A stretch of 64,000 nucleotides of DNA, from NCBI GenBank assembly GCA_049650345.1, contig JBARZY010000049.1:7410-71409 (forward strand), read 5' to 3'. Position 1 is the stretch's first letter, and the number at the start of each line of letters is the position of its first letter. This stretch comes from Glaciecola sp049650345. Its GTDB lineage: Bacteria > Pseudomonadota > Gammaproteobacteria > Enterobacterales > Alteromonadaceae. The notes beneath the pieces were generated by a model. That model worked only from the letters and a program-made list of their open reading frames with translations, did no database searches and had not been told where the DNA came from. Shown in pieces: positions 55,136 through 62,852 of this stretch. The position numbers and the translations under genes were made by a program.

Positions 55136-56632
55136 TTACTCCATTAATTTCAATATTTCTTCAGGAAGGGTTTTAACATCAATGCCCATCTGTTTAATGA
55201 CTTCTTCTGTTATAAACGACTTACTAAACCCTTGTTCGACTAATTTTTTGATGATATCAGCAAGATCGCCAGTTTGAGCTTCTTCGCATTTATAGTAAGA
55301 AACGCTTTCATGCGTATTTCTGATCTTATTTATTGTCGTGTTTATCATTCTGTTTAATAAACGCAACTGAGATTTCTCATTTTTGCCCAATGTCGAAAGC
55401 AACTCTTTATAAATTGGGAAACTCTCATTTATTTCTAGTAATGGCCCTTTGTTAGAATGAACCTTTGTCAGCAGTGTTGCCTCTTTTGCTCCACTCTTGT
55501 CGTCGAGCCTGTTTATACCACGGTTGTAAAACTCTTTTTCTGCTTCAGAGGTCAATTCTTCAATATACTCTTTAAAGGCGTTCACTAAATCATGCGGTAT
55601 TATTACTTTTGACTTTGCAACGTTTAGATGTAGCAAATTGTCAGCATTATTCCCAATGTCTACTCTCAGCCGCGCGAGTTGGCGGCGCGGTGCCTTTCGT
55701 ATTAAACCGTTCCAACCACCATAAATTATTAATCTGTTAGACCGATAAATATAGACACCTTCAAGATCTAATAAGCTTTTGTTAGGCAGGGTCCATACAT
55801 TTTTACTCACTTTGGAGTCTTTGATACTAGATGAGGGCAGAATAAACCCCTCTAGACGTATATTGTCTTGACCAAAGTCTTTCTGCCGGAATTCTAATTT
55901 CCGCAAGGCTTGCTCGGTTTCAGGAAAAGGATTGAATGGTTTGATTTGAGCATTATTTACACGAATGCTTACTTTATTATTCTTCTCTTCTAAGTATCGA
56001 TGAAATACGATACCTAAATGTTCAGCAGTATTATTAACGATTTCACGTGCCAACGCATTTTTTCTGTTTTGGGGCTTCAAGTAGTTTTCAAACTTATACA
56101 GCCCTGACCATACGACAAATGTGTTTGGAATGAACGCTTCAGACTTGTTTAAAAACGCACTATCTAAAGCTTCAAATTCCTTAAGTATCGCTGTTACTTC
56201 TTCATCAGTCACCACTAGCATTTGCCATGACTTGGAAGCTACCAAGTGCTCAACATCCCACCTAAGCGCAGAGTATTTTGTGCTACCTTTTTTTCTAGTA
56301 ATTACAGTGAATTGTCTAGTTTGCGAAAAAGATGCAGCTTTTAAACCTAAACCAAACCTACCAAGATCAGCGGTTTTGCGCATTGTCTCAGGGTTAGAGC
56401 TAGGAAACTGCATATTTTGAATTAGTTCTTGGCGCGACATGCCGTCGCCATTGTCGGCAAGAAATAGCTTAAACGGTTCTTTGTCTGAATCGACCAAGAC
56501 TTGGATATTTGTTGCGTTTGCTGTAATCGAATTGTCGATTAAATCGGCAATAGCTGACTTTAGGCTATAACCTTGTTCAGAAATAGACTTTATTAAAAAA
56601 TCAGGTCGTGGTACTGCTTCTAAAATCTCCAT
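55136..56632 (-). CDS. MORC/MutL-like GHKL ATPase, first gene of the defence operon
   Basis: 498 residues from an ATG at 56632 (a longer frame to 56695 adds 21 unconvincing residues). GHKL boxes: DLIDNSITANA with Asp30 and Asn34, LADNGDGM (58-65), and GRFGLGLKAASF (91-102). An S5-like domain follows, then a helical C terminus. In prokaryotic MORC-type proteins this module clamps DNA on ATP binding and is found in restriction-modification neighbourhoods with superfamily-2 ATPases and nucleases, exactly the genes that follow here. No nuclease motif is seen in this protein. Confidence 0.87.
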   Translation of the reverse strand: MEILEAVPRPDFLIKSISEQGYSLKSAIADLIDNSITANATNIQVLVDSDKEPFKLFLADNGDGMSRQELIQNMQFPSSNPETMRKTADLGRFGLGLKAASFSQTRQFTVITRKKGSTKYSALRWDVEHLVASKSWQMLVVTDEEVTAILKEFEALDSAFLNKSEAFIPNTFVVWSGLYKFENYLKPQNRKNALAREIVNNTAEHLGIVFHRYLEEKNNKVSIRVNNAQIKPFNPFPETEQALRKLEFRQKDFGQDNIRLEGFILPSSSIKDSKVSKNVWTLPNKSLLDLEGVYIYRSNRLIIYGGWNGLIRKAPRRQLARLRVDIGNNADNLLHLNVAKSKVIIPHDLVNAFKEYIEELTSEAEKEFYNRGINRLDDKSGAKEATLLTKVHSNKGPLLEINESFPIYKELLSTLGKNEKSQLRLLNRMINTTINKIRNTHESVSYYKCEEAQTGDLADIIKKLVEQGFSKSFITEEVIKQMGIDVKTLPEEILKLME

Positions 56633-56706
56633 ATTTTTGAAAGACAATCCTATTGCATAGTGGTTACAGCCGAGTTTTTGTAATTGATAAACCAATCCTC
56701 AGAGGG

Positions 56707-56716
56707 GTAGCGCTAC
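56707..56716. promoter_or_regulatory. Palindrome in the probable operon promoter region
   Basis: GTAGCGCTAC lies 75 bases before the first operon start, next to a second small palindrome (TACTTTAGTA). On the minus strand, a TGGTGATAAT extended -10-like element lies about 30 bases further upstream, so these palindromes would sit in the transcribed leader or downstream operator position. Weak evidence. Confidence 0.3.
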
Positions 56717-56909
56717 TACTTTAGTACAGGTTAAGACATTATCACCAGTTCATTATTTTGTCACTAGTTATCAATGAGATAGTGCTTACAGATAAACTGA
56801 TACGCTTCTTCAAGAAATGTATCGAAAAAGTTTAATTGTGTTTGTTTCGCTATTTTTGAAAACAACGAAGTGTAAACATATGCTTTCTATACAAAAAAAG
56901 GAAACAAAT

Positions 56910-57146
56910 ATGCACGATTTAGACAAGCTAAAAGTTGTTTTGAACGACGCAACAGCCATAGTTGTGGACGGTGAGTTTCATTTTATATTGTGTTTCCACG
57001 ACGATGATGAATTGCTGGTTACACAGGAAGAAGATGAGTTTACGCTACAAGAACTATTGAAGAAGAAAATGAAGGTTTTTCATTTGGTGGAGATTCCTCC
57101 AGAACGCTACAAAGTTGATTGCGGGGGTCAGCTTCCTTTGTGCTAA
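56910..57146 (+). CDS. Small acidic protein, unknown
   Basis: 78 residues from ATG 56910, which has AAAGGAA before it; the upstream in-frame extension from 56817 is less likely. The protein is acidic (CFHDDDELLVTQEEDEF) with a hydrophobic segment HFILCFH. No family recognised. Divergent from the GHKL operon with about 280 bases between starts. First of a row of small plus-strand genes. Confidence 0.6.
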   Translation: MHDLDKLKVVLNDATAIVVDGEFHFILCFHDDDELLVTQEEDEFTLQELLKKKMKVFHLVEIPPERYKVDCGGQLPLC

Positions 57147-57326
57147 ATGAATGTCACCTAGTCGATCGTGAACACTTACGTGTTTTGGTATGAAAAAGTT
57201 GTTGTTCTTTCTCGAAAACAGATTCAGTCATATTACGCAAGTCTATTCGGCACTAATTAGAGCGAATAATCGTAATTTCCTTGTCCCCGAACTATGTAAT
57301 GTTTTAATACTACATAAAGGGAAAAT

Positions 57327-57569
57327 ATGAAAAAATCAATCGAAAGCGATGCACAGACAACATTGGAAGAAGTTGTTTTAGCTTTATACGAAGTGATTAT
57401 ATTACATAGGCAAGATACTCCTTTCCAAGGCGATTTTTTTGAGACAGGAGACGAGAGAAAGGCCCAGATTTTATACCACCTCTGGAAACAAATCGGCGAC
57501 AAAGAACATGCGCAAATTACGGAGGACTTCGTACTCTCTTTTATTGAGGAGGTGAACATTCCTTTCTAG
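57327..57569 (+). CDS. Small helical protein, unknown
   Basis: 80 residues, acidic and helical (TTLEEVVLALYEVIILHRQD, later HLWKQIGDKEHAQITEDF). AAAGGGAAAAT precedes the ATG. A TAATACT-like -10 lies about 20 bases upstream, suggesting its own promoter, and a terminator follows at 57635. No family recognised; not obviously related to its small neighbours. Confidence 0.6.
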   Translation: MKKSIESDAQTTLEEVVLALYEVIILHRQDTPFQGDFFETGDERKAQILYHLWKQIGDKEHAQITEDFVLSFIEEVNIPF

Positions 57570-57634
57570 CAGTGGCTTTCAAAAGCCACAGAGCTTCTCG
57601 AATCTAGCTAAAAAACCAATCGTTGCATATCCAT

Positions 57635-57660
57635 AGGAACCCTTTATCGGGTTCCTTTTC
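57635..57660 (+). terminator. Rho-independent terminator
   Basis: AGGAACCC (57635-57642) pairs with GGGTTCCT (57649-57656), followed by TTTTC. It ends the 80-residue gene upstream. A second GC-poor hairpin, GTGGCTTT/AAAGCCAC (57572-57589), precedes it without a T tract. Confidence 0.75.
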
Positions 57661-57752
57661 TATTATATTGCATCTTATATTAAGCAAAACACTCATTTTT
57701 CGTATTGCTCAAGCTTATTTGAAACGAAGACATAAAATCTACGGAGCAAAAA

Positions 57753-58163
57753 ATGAGTGAGCAGAAGCAAAAATCGACAAGTCTGTGTCGTGTGTATAAA
57801 AGAGAGAGCAAATCACCGTGGCATGATCAAAGCACCGTTCTTTGGTTTGCAGACGTTTTAAACGACAATAACTCCCAGTTAAACCTTGGGTACAAGCACT
57901 ACATTTATTGTCATCGATGCGCCTACGGAAAGGTTCTAGGAATCTCTATTAGTAATGACATGTTGACTGCCAATCCAGAATTTAAAAACAGATACTTGGA
58001 AGGGCTTGAAATGTACCGTTTCTTGTTAGTACACTTAAACGAGGTAATTGGCTTTTGCGAATTATTCAGTGAAGAGTTTTGTGATCTTTACATGATGCCA
58101 CCTAAAGCGTTTTTCAAAAAAGCCAAAAAGCACTGGTTACTTTTAATTAAAGATGAAAAGTAA
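57753..58163 (+). CDS. Hypothetical protein with cysteine-containing segment
   Basis: 136 residues, no recognised family. Features visible: a basic N terminus (KQKSTSLCRVYKRESKSPWH), LGYKHYIYCHRCAYGKVLGI with two cysteines three residues apart, and aromatic stretches MYRFLLVHLN and HWLLLI. GGAGC lies just before the ATG. Bounded by terminators on both sides (57635 and 58175), so transcribed alone. The gene could belong to the island's defence cargo, but nothing identifies a function. Confidence 0.6.
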   Translation: MSEQKQKSTSLCRVYKRESKSPWHDQSTVLWFADVLNDNNSQLNLGYKHYIYCHRCAYGKVLGISISNDMLTANPEFKNRYLEGLEMYRFLLVHLNEVIGFCELFSEEFCDLYMMPPKAFFKKAKKHWLLLIKDEK

Positions 58164-58174
58164 CAAAAGATCTT

Positions 58175-58202
58175 AGCGAACCTATTAGGTTCGCTATTTT
58201 TA
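58175..58202 (+). terminator. Rho-independent terminator
   Basis: AGCGAACCT (58175-58183) pairs with AGGTTCGCT (58187-58195) over a 3-base loop, followed by ATTTTTATA. It ends the 136-residue gene. Confidence 0.85.
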
Positions 58203-58251
58203 TAAATATAAATAAGTCTAGCTCAGAAAATATTGGACCAAGAATAAGGAA

Positions 58252-58386
58252 TTGAACATAACATATTTTCAAATCGCTCTTCTGATGATCGCATTGGTGG
58301 TAGTTTTGTTCATAGCACTTATTCCTGTTGTAGAAAAATATGTTGATGTCATCATCAGAGCTGTTGCTGAGGAAAGAAAAAACTAG
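58252..58386 (+). CDS. Very small single-pass membrane protein
   Basis: 44 residues from a TTG at 58252 with AAGGA 3-8 bases before it. One strongly hydrophobic helix (LLMIALVVVLFIALIPVVE, about 10-28 in outline) is followed by an amphipathic charged tail ending EERKN. Too short for family assignment. Small membrane proteins of this shape occur as toxins or holin-like effectors in defence islands, but that is only a possibility. Confidence 0.5.
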   Translation: MNITYFQIALLMIALVVVLFIALIPVVEKYVDVIIRAVAEERKN

Positions 58387-58681
58387 TCGAATACAGCAAG
58401 TCAGTACCGAGTTTACAAGCTCAAATTCAAAGTCGTTACGGCTATACTAGCCAAAAACGAACTCTCGTGTGGCCGTCAATTGTTATTATTTTTTGGCTCA
58501 GTTTTGGTCTGATAACTTGAGTCAATAGGTCTCGACCTAACTCGACAGAATGCATTGAGCGAGAACCAGACGTCACCCGTACAAGAAATAAAATTCCGCT
58601 TTTAGTGCGATAGCAGACTCTCATTCTTTATTAAATAATTATGATGAGGAGACTTTTTATATAGTTATAGTAACTTTCCCT
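58387..58681. other. Region where the right integrase gene would be expected
   Basis: Nearly 300 bases with no supported gene. By comparison with the left platform, the minus strand here should carry the start of an integron integrase. A minus-strand frame of 60 codons does start at 58624, in the right place, but its sequence has no integrase similarity. Confidence 0.5.
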
Positions 58682-58854
58682 TATATTCATGTAAACGACC
58701 CAATCCCGCGTTTTGGGTCTAAGCGTACTCAGCTCCGATTCCTTGGACTCATTTGCTAATGTGACTTTCGGAAACCTTGCAATCATGGCAATATGGAAAA
58801 ACATGAATGCATGCTTCGTAAAAAACGCACAATTTGCGCACTATTAAATTGTTA
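58682..58854 (+). other. attI-containing integron platform region, right copy
   Basis: The order TATATTCA, 7 bases, GACCCAAT, 134 bases, CACTATTAAATTGTTA is the same as in the left platform (minus strand, 46669 to 46497), including both spacings. Between the blocks the sequences have diverged. GACCCAA/TTGGGTC forms an inverted repeat (58697-58719), and CGCA/TGCG arms lie just before the core. The G|TTAAGC point fits the GTTRRRY recombination consensus, and a PIN cassette follows. Confidence 0.7.
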
Positions 58855-58885
58855 AGCACCTAGATCGAACTTTGACGAGAATTTA

Positions 58886-60046
58886 ATGATAACTCTTCTC
58901 TTAGACACAAATATCTTACATCAAGAAGGATTGGCTTCTGGGAATATGCAGTTGCTGAGACGACTGGTGGACGCATCACACGTTGAGGTATTTATTCCTG
59001 AAATAGTAAAAAAGGAATTTCTAACCCGCAGAGTTATGGAATCAAAGGATAAGTTGAAAGATGCCCAAAACGCGTTATCAGCGGTAGGTAAAAAAGTATC
59101 CAAGACCAGCGAAGCACAAACAAAAACCAACGATGCTCAAAGCTCAATTAAAGAGATAGAAGAAATTATTGACAAGGTCGTATATGAAGATTTCTCCCAG
59201 TGGGAAAAAGACCTATCAGCAACGATACTCCCTTTTAAAACAGAAGTAATGGTAGATGTCATGGAAGAGTATTTTTCTGGTGGCAGTGTATATAGGAAGC
59301 CCAAAAGTCGAGAAGACATACCTGATGCGATAATTAACAAAAGCATCGATGAGGTAATTGCCGAGAAGGGTCAGATCACAATAGCAATTAAAGATGGCGC
59401 ATTTAAAAAACATCTCGGTAAAGATCAAAGAATAACGCTAGTGGATTCTCTGGAGGAGTTTTTAAACTTTGAATCTAACTCTAATAAGATATCTGAATTA
59501 GATGCGCTATCTGAAAAAACGGGCGAAGTCTTAGAGTACCTGAGTGGTGAGGATTTTAGCGCTCTATTTCTTAAATACCTTATTAGATCTGATGATGAAA
59601 TAGGGGATATATATCTTGAAGATGATGACATTACTATAAAAGACGAGCTTGAGGTAGATACCTTTGGCGAGCGAATAAATTTCCCACAGGCAAAATCGGT
59701 CAATAATTTAGTTGTAGATGGGGTCAGCAAGTTATCCAGCACTTCCTATTCACTAAAAGTTTCATTTGATGCTAACGCCACCCTTAATTACTGCGCCTTT
59801 TACGAGGGTTATATGTACATCGAAAAAGATACCTCTAGAGATGTAACAATGGATAGCATGAATGGCGATGGCATTTGCGACCTCTCGGAATTATTTGAAT
59901 TTAAGTTCCGTGGATATGTAGTAATTGAATTTAAAGAAGAATTAGATATTGACGCAATAAAAGCTCACAGTCGATATCTAGGAACAGAAGCAAATCCAAT
60001 AACTGCGGATATTGATATCGATACCGCTGAGATAGTAAATGCTTAA
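58886..60046 (+). CDS. PIN-domain (DUF4935-like) protein in an integron cassette
   Basis: 386 residues. The N-terminal PIN-like domain has LLLDTNILHQEG (Asp7) and FIPEIVKKEFLTRR (Glu44), with a helical insert (about 55-95) and further acidic residues near IPDAIINKSIDEV, the layout of the DUF4935 family, whose PIN fold suggests RNA cleavage. The C-terminal half (about 200-386) is beta-rich, acidic and unassigned. The TAA stop is part of the R'' box of the attC at 60044-60117, and the ATG lies 32 bases after the attI-like point, so it is a cassette gene. Confidence 0.8.
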   Translation: MITLLLDTNILHQEGLASGNMQLLRRLVDASHVEVFIPEIVKKEFLTRRVMESKDKLKDAQNALSAVGKKVSKTSEAQTKTNDAQSSIKEIEEIIDKVVYEDFSQWEKDLSATILPFKTEVMVDVMEEYFSGGSVYRKPKSREDIPDAIINKSIDEVIAEKGQITIAIKDGAFKKHLGKDQRITLVDSLEEFLNFESNSNKISELDALSEKTGEVLEYLSGEDFSALFLKYLIRSDDEIGDIYLEDDDITIKDELEVDTFGERINFPQAKSVNNLVVDGVSKLSSTSYSLKVSFDANATLNYCAFYEGYMYIEKDTSRDVTMDSMNGDGICDLSELFEFKFRGYVVIEFKEELDIDAIKAHSRYLGTEANPITADIDIDTAEIVNA

Positions 60047-60117
60047 CAAGTCAGTCAACTTGGCGCTTTTGGTGCCGCACGCAGCAAAGCTGCGCCGGTT
60101 ACTGAGGTGTTGTGAGC
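60044..60117 (+). repeat. attC recombination site of the PIN cassette
   Basis: TAACAAG begins the site at the gene's stop codon. TCAGTCAAC...GGCGC pairs with GCGCC..GTTACTGA, leaving one unpaired base in the left arm, as in real attC hairpins. It ends GGTGTTGTG, with G|TT as recombination point. About 74 bases, a normal short attC length. Confidence 0.75.
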
Positions 60118-60260
60118 GTCGATAACCAACAAAAGTGATTAGTCAATTCTAATTTAATCAGCTTCTCTAAATGGCACATCGCTGACTCGTCAGATGAAGT
60201 CGAGACTAATATAATTAATGTGCTACTAGAGGCATCCCTCGAATTCGATGAGAAAAGTTG

Positions 60261-61127
60261 CTATATTTCTTTGAACCATATGGGTTTAATTATCACGTCT
60301 TCTTTCATCTTCACTTCTACACCTAGTCTCAAGTCTTTTAGCTGCTCTGCCAATGCATTGCCATCAATTAAGTCTATGGGTGGTGCGCCATCTCTTTGAG
60401 CCTCTCGTTTGGCGTCACGAGTAAATGTGCCTGTTGTTATAAACAACCCTTTGTCAGCGCGGCCTATCATTGCTCCACGGAAATCTCTTATTGCTGGTGA
60501 TGAGACTGAACCAGAATACCTTTTGCATTGAAATACAACATGGAACGAGAGTACACCACCAATTTTTATAACACCTACACCATCGATACCTCCGTCACCA
60601 GACTTACCGGTAACCTCTACGTTTATGAATCCGAGTTCTCGAAGAAAACGCTGACTCAGACGCTCAAAAGCGTCTGGCTCCATGGCCTTAAGTACGTCGA
60701 TAAGCTCCTCTTCCCAAGTTAGTTCACTCAATTCGTCAGACTCTTCTACGACATGCTTTGTATCTGTTTTTTCAAGTTTTACCGCTGCTTTCTTCTTTTT
60801 AACACCTGATAAATTTTTAACTATCTTTTTTGCTTCTTCTTTGTCAATTTTTTGAGTCTTCAAACCTTCATTAGTCAGAGTCCATATTGCTCGGCCTGAG
60901 TTCTCTAACAATCCAAGTCTCTTAAGGTAATTCCTAGCCCAAGCTAACCTGTAAGATAATTTTGAAGTGTTGCCTCTGTGATTGTCTTCAACTTCTTTAT
61001 CAGTTAAGGCAAGCAATTCAATTACAGCTTCTTCAATTTCATTATTTGTGCCTGACCCACCCAACTTGTGAAGGGCCTGCAATACTGGATTAAAAAGCTC
61101 GTCGTATTTGTATTTAAAAATTTCCAC
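60261..61127 (-). CDS. Mrr-type restriction endonuclease
   Basis: 288 residues. N-terminal winged-helix Mrr_N domain (1-95, with LSYRLAWARNYLKRLGLLEN in outline), lysine-rich linker (about 95-125), then an Mrr catalytic domain: Glu155 in DAFERLSQRFL, Asp182 in GDGGIDG and Gln200-Cys-Lys202, the PD-(D/E)XK variant of the Mrr family. Family members cut DNA carrying methylated bases. Single gene with no linked methyltransferase. Its acceptance beside an active cytosine methylase implies it does not recognise that enzyme's mark. Full length. Confidence 0.92.
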   Translation of the reverse strand: MEIFKYKYDELFNPVLQALHKLGGSGTNNEIEEAVIELLALTDKEVEDNHRGNTSKLSYRLAWARNYLKRLGLLENSGRAIWTLTNEGLKTQKIDKEEAKKIVKNLSGVKKKKAAVKLEKTDTKHVVEESDELSELTWEEELIDVLKAMEPDAFERLSQRFLRELGFINVEVTGKSGDGGIDGVGVIKIGGVLSFHVVFQCKRYSGSVSSPAIRDFRGAMIGRADKGLFITTGTFTRDAKREAQRDGAPPIDLIDGNALAEQLKDLRLGVEVKMKEDVIIKPIWFKEI

Positions 61128-61388
61128 AATAGTTCCAGATGATATTTAACAGCAATCTTGAAAGCTTCAAAGTCTCAGAATACCAGTAGCACCTGCACTA
61201 GACGCTACACCTTTAAGTTTTATTTTCAATAGCTTATCCTTTTTTTACTACTATTTGCATCTTTATTCCGGATATTGTCATTGGCAATGTAAAAATGTCT
61301 CACTCACGTTTTTGAAAGAGAACTTGATAATCCCCATAGTTTGGCGCTTGTTTAATTGAGGACAATTAAACAAGAGGAAATATCCAAA

Positions 61389-61631
61389 ATGAACGGCAAT
61401 CACAAATCCAAAGACAATAAAGCCATTATAAAACTAATCATAGGAGACATTCTTGAGTGTTTAAAATGGTTTGCTTTATCAATGATAATGTTAAAGTTTG
61501 TGTTTCAGGCAAACATCCAAGAAGTAACAGGACTTAATATTTACATTTTTATATGTGTCTATTTGTGTTCCGCTGGATTGCGAATTACCATTTCGCCTTG
61601 GCTTTTTAGTAAAGAAAATCGCAAAAAATGA
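61389..61631 (+). CDS. Small two-helix membrane protein, unknown
   Basis: 80 residues from ATG 61389, which has GAGGAAA 9 bases upstream (an in-frame TTG at 61356 lacks this). Two hydrophobic segments (about 21-42, LECLKWFALSMIMLKFVFQA, and 46-66, LNIYIFICVYLCSAGLRITI) suggest an inner-membrane hairpin. No family recognised. A terminator follows the stop codon, shared with the convergent gene. Confidence 0.6.
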   Translation: MNGNHKSKDNKAIIKLIIGDILECLKWFALSMIMLKFVFQANIQEVTGLNIYIFICVYLCSAGLRITISPWLFSKENRKK

Positions 61632-61633
61632 TA

Positions 61634-61936
61634 CTAGGCGCTCTTTGGAGCGCTTTTTTTTGATTGAAGGCTGGATAGACGTTTAAACCGTTTAAAAGCG
61701 CTTGTTGCATTGTAGAGCTTATAAAAAAGCATCCAATAACCAATCCCTAGCAGCATCATCGATTCTACTAACGCACCCGTGGTAAAAATCCACGTCTCAA
61801 GTGATAAGACCAAAAAGTGCTTTAAAATACCTAACCAAACACTCTTTCTTAAACTTATGTTTTTGCAAATGTCAGCTTTATCTTTCAAAAACCGGACTAT
61901 ACCTCCGCTGCTCTTCTTTTTGTCGTATTCACTCAT
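61634..61936 (-). CDS. Small membrane protein, unknown
   Basis: 100 residues. Polar basic N terminus (MSEYDKKKSSGGIVRFLKDK), two hydrophobic segments (about 35-55, LGILKHFLVLSLETWIFTTG, and 58-75, ESMMLLGIGYWMLFY), then a lysine-rich tail. AAGGAAC precedes the ATG. No family recognised. Its stop lies inside the shared terminator stem. Confidence 0.6.
   Translation of the reverse strand: MSEYDKKKSSGGIVRFLKDKADICKNISLRKSVWLGILKHFLVLSLETWIFTTGALVESMMLLGIGYWMLFYKLYNATSAFKRFKRLSSLQSKKSAPKSA
61638..61661. terminator. Terminator between convergent small membrane genes
   Basis: GCGCTC (61638-61643) pairs with GAGCGC (61648-61653) over a TTTG loop, followed by eight T on the plus strand. On the minus strand the stem overlaps the end of the facing gene, so it mainly serves the plus-strand gene. 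Confidence 0.8.
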
Positions 61937-62158
61937 CTTTGTTCCTTATTTGTTAAGTGCTTAGTGGTGCACTTTTCTTAGACGAGTTAGTTAACTTAAT
62001 TATAAAAACGCTTAAGTCAAAAGAAAAATCTACATGCTTTCTATTTATTTTTGCGTAGGGAAAGCCGCAGATTTCGATGTGGTTAGCATATTTTATTCGT
62101 AGCGTTGTAGCCTGTTGTTAATACCGAGCAACAAATTTATATTTAATTGGCCTGCAAA

Positions 62159-62466
62159 TTAGTTGTCATGTTGCAGAGGGTTTATTTTGTAGTAAAACAT
62201 TTCAAGCAATTCTTCGCAGCACTCATAGTTATAAGTGATTTTACGTTCTAACAGCTCAGCATCCTGTCCCGTTATTAATGTGCCACCACCTTTTTTTCGG
62301 ACACAACTGAGGTCGATTATTAATTTTGAATGAATCCGTTCAATATCTTTCAATAGATGTTTGTCATGACTAAAGAATATCGCGTTGTCAAATACGCCAG
62401 TCCGAAATAGTAGGAGGTATTCCTGCAATATTCGGCTCCGGTCCGAAGGCTGTTTCCAGCCATGCT
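62159..62466 (-). pseudogene. 3' part of a gene split by the IS3-family element
   Basis: The visible downstream part ends KINPLQHDN at 62159. Joined to the part at 63739-64000 with one copy of the GCT target duplication, the frame runs without a stop across the junction (SGVELEHGWKQPSDRSRILQ). The protein is charged and helical in this part, with KKGGGTLITGQDAELLE; no family is recognised. A TTG at 62428 allows a shorter reading frame but is not expected to be a real start. Confidence 0.75.
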
Positions 62467-62540
62467 TGTAGTGGCATAGTTAATTTGGCCACCTAACAAG
62501 AAATGTTATGCTACTAGCATAGCAAGATTAGGTGACAAAA

Positions 62541-62852
62541 ATGAAGAAAAGTAAGCGACCTACTTATAGTCCAGAATTTCGGTTAGAAACGGCTCAACTG
62601 GTAGTTGACCAAAACTACACACAAGATGAAGCAGCAAAAGCGATGAATGTTGCGCCATCGACCATTAGTAAATGGGTGAAACAACTCAAGCAAGAGCGCC
62701 GTGGCGTTCAGATTAAGCAAACACCTATGACGCCAGAACAGATTGAAATTCGTGACCTGAAGAAACGTTTAGAACGCGCTGAATTAGAGAAGGAGATATT
62801 AAAAAAGGCTACCGCTCTGTTGATGTCGGACTCCATGAACAACTCTCGTTAG
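62541..62852 (+). CDS. IS3-family OrfA (helix-turn-helix)
   Basis: 103 residues from ATG 62541 (GTG at 62532 is an alternative). An HTH_Tnp_1-type helix-turn-helix occupies about 5-60 (YSPEFRLETAQLVV, AAKAMNVAPSTISKWVKQL) followed by a leucine-zipper coiled coil (about 75-95, IRDLKKRLERAELEKEIL). It binds the element ends and acts as a regulator. A -1 frameshift near its 3' end at AAAAAAG produces the OrfAB transposase. Confidence 0.92.
   Translation: MKKSKRPTYSPEFRLETAQLVVDQNYTQDEAAKAMNVAPSTISKWVKQLKQERRGVQIKQTPMTPEQIEIRDLKKRLERAELEKEILKKATALLMSDSMNNSR

Noticed and set aside
57572..57589. GTGGCTTT/AAAGCCAC hairpin as a terminator
   Set aside because: Perfect stem but no T tract; the hairpin at 57635-57660 is the better terminator.
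58442..58624. 60-codon minus-strand ORF in the place of the right integrase start
   Set aside because: No ribosome site and no integrase similarity; codon use looks random. Reported only as position in the platform comparison.
60118..60260. Open plus-strand frame following the PIN cassette, running into the antisense of the Mrr gene
   Set aside because: No start with a ribosome site and no recognisable protein; the part inside Mrr is a shadow.
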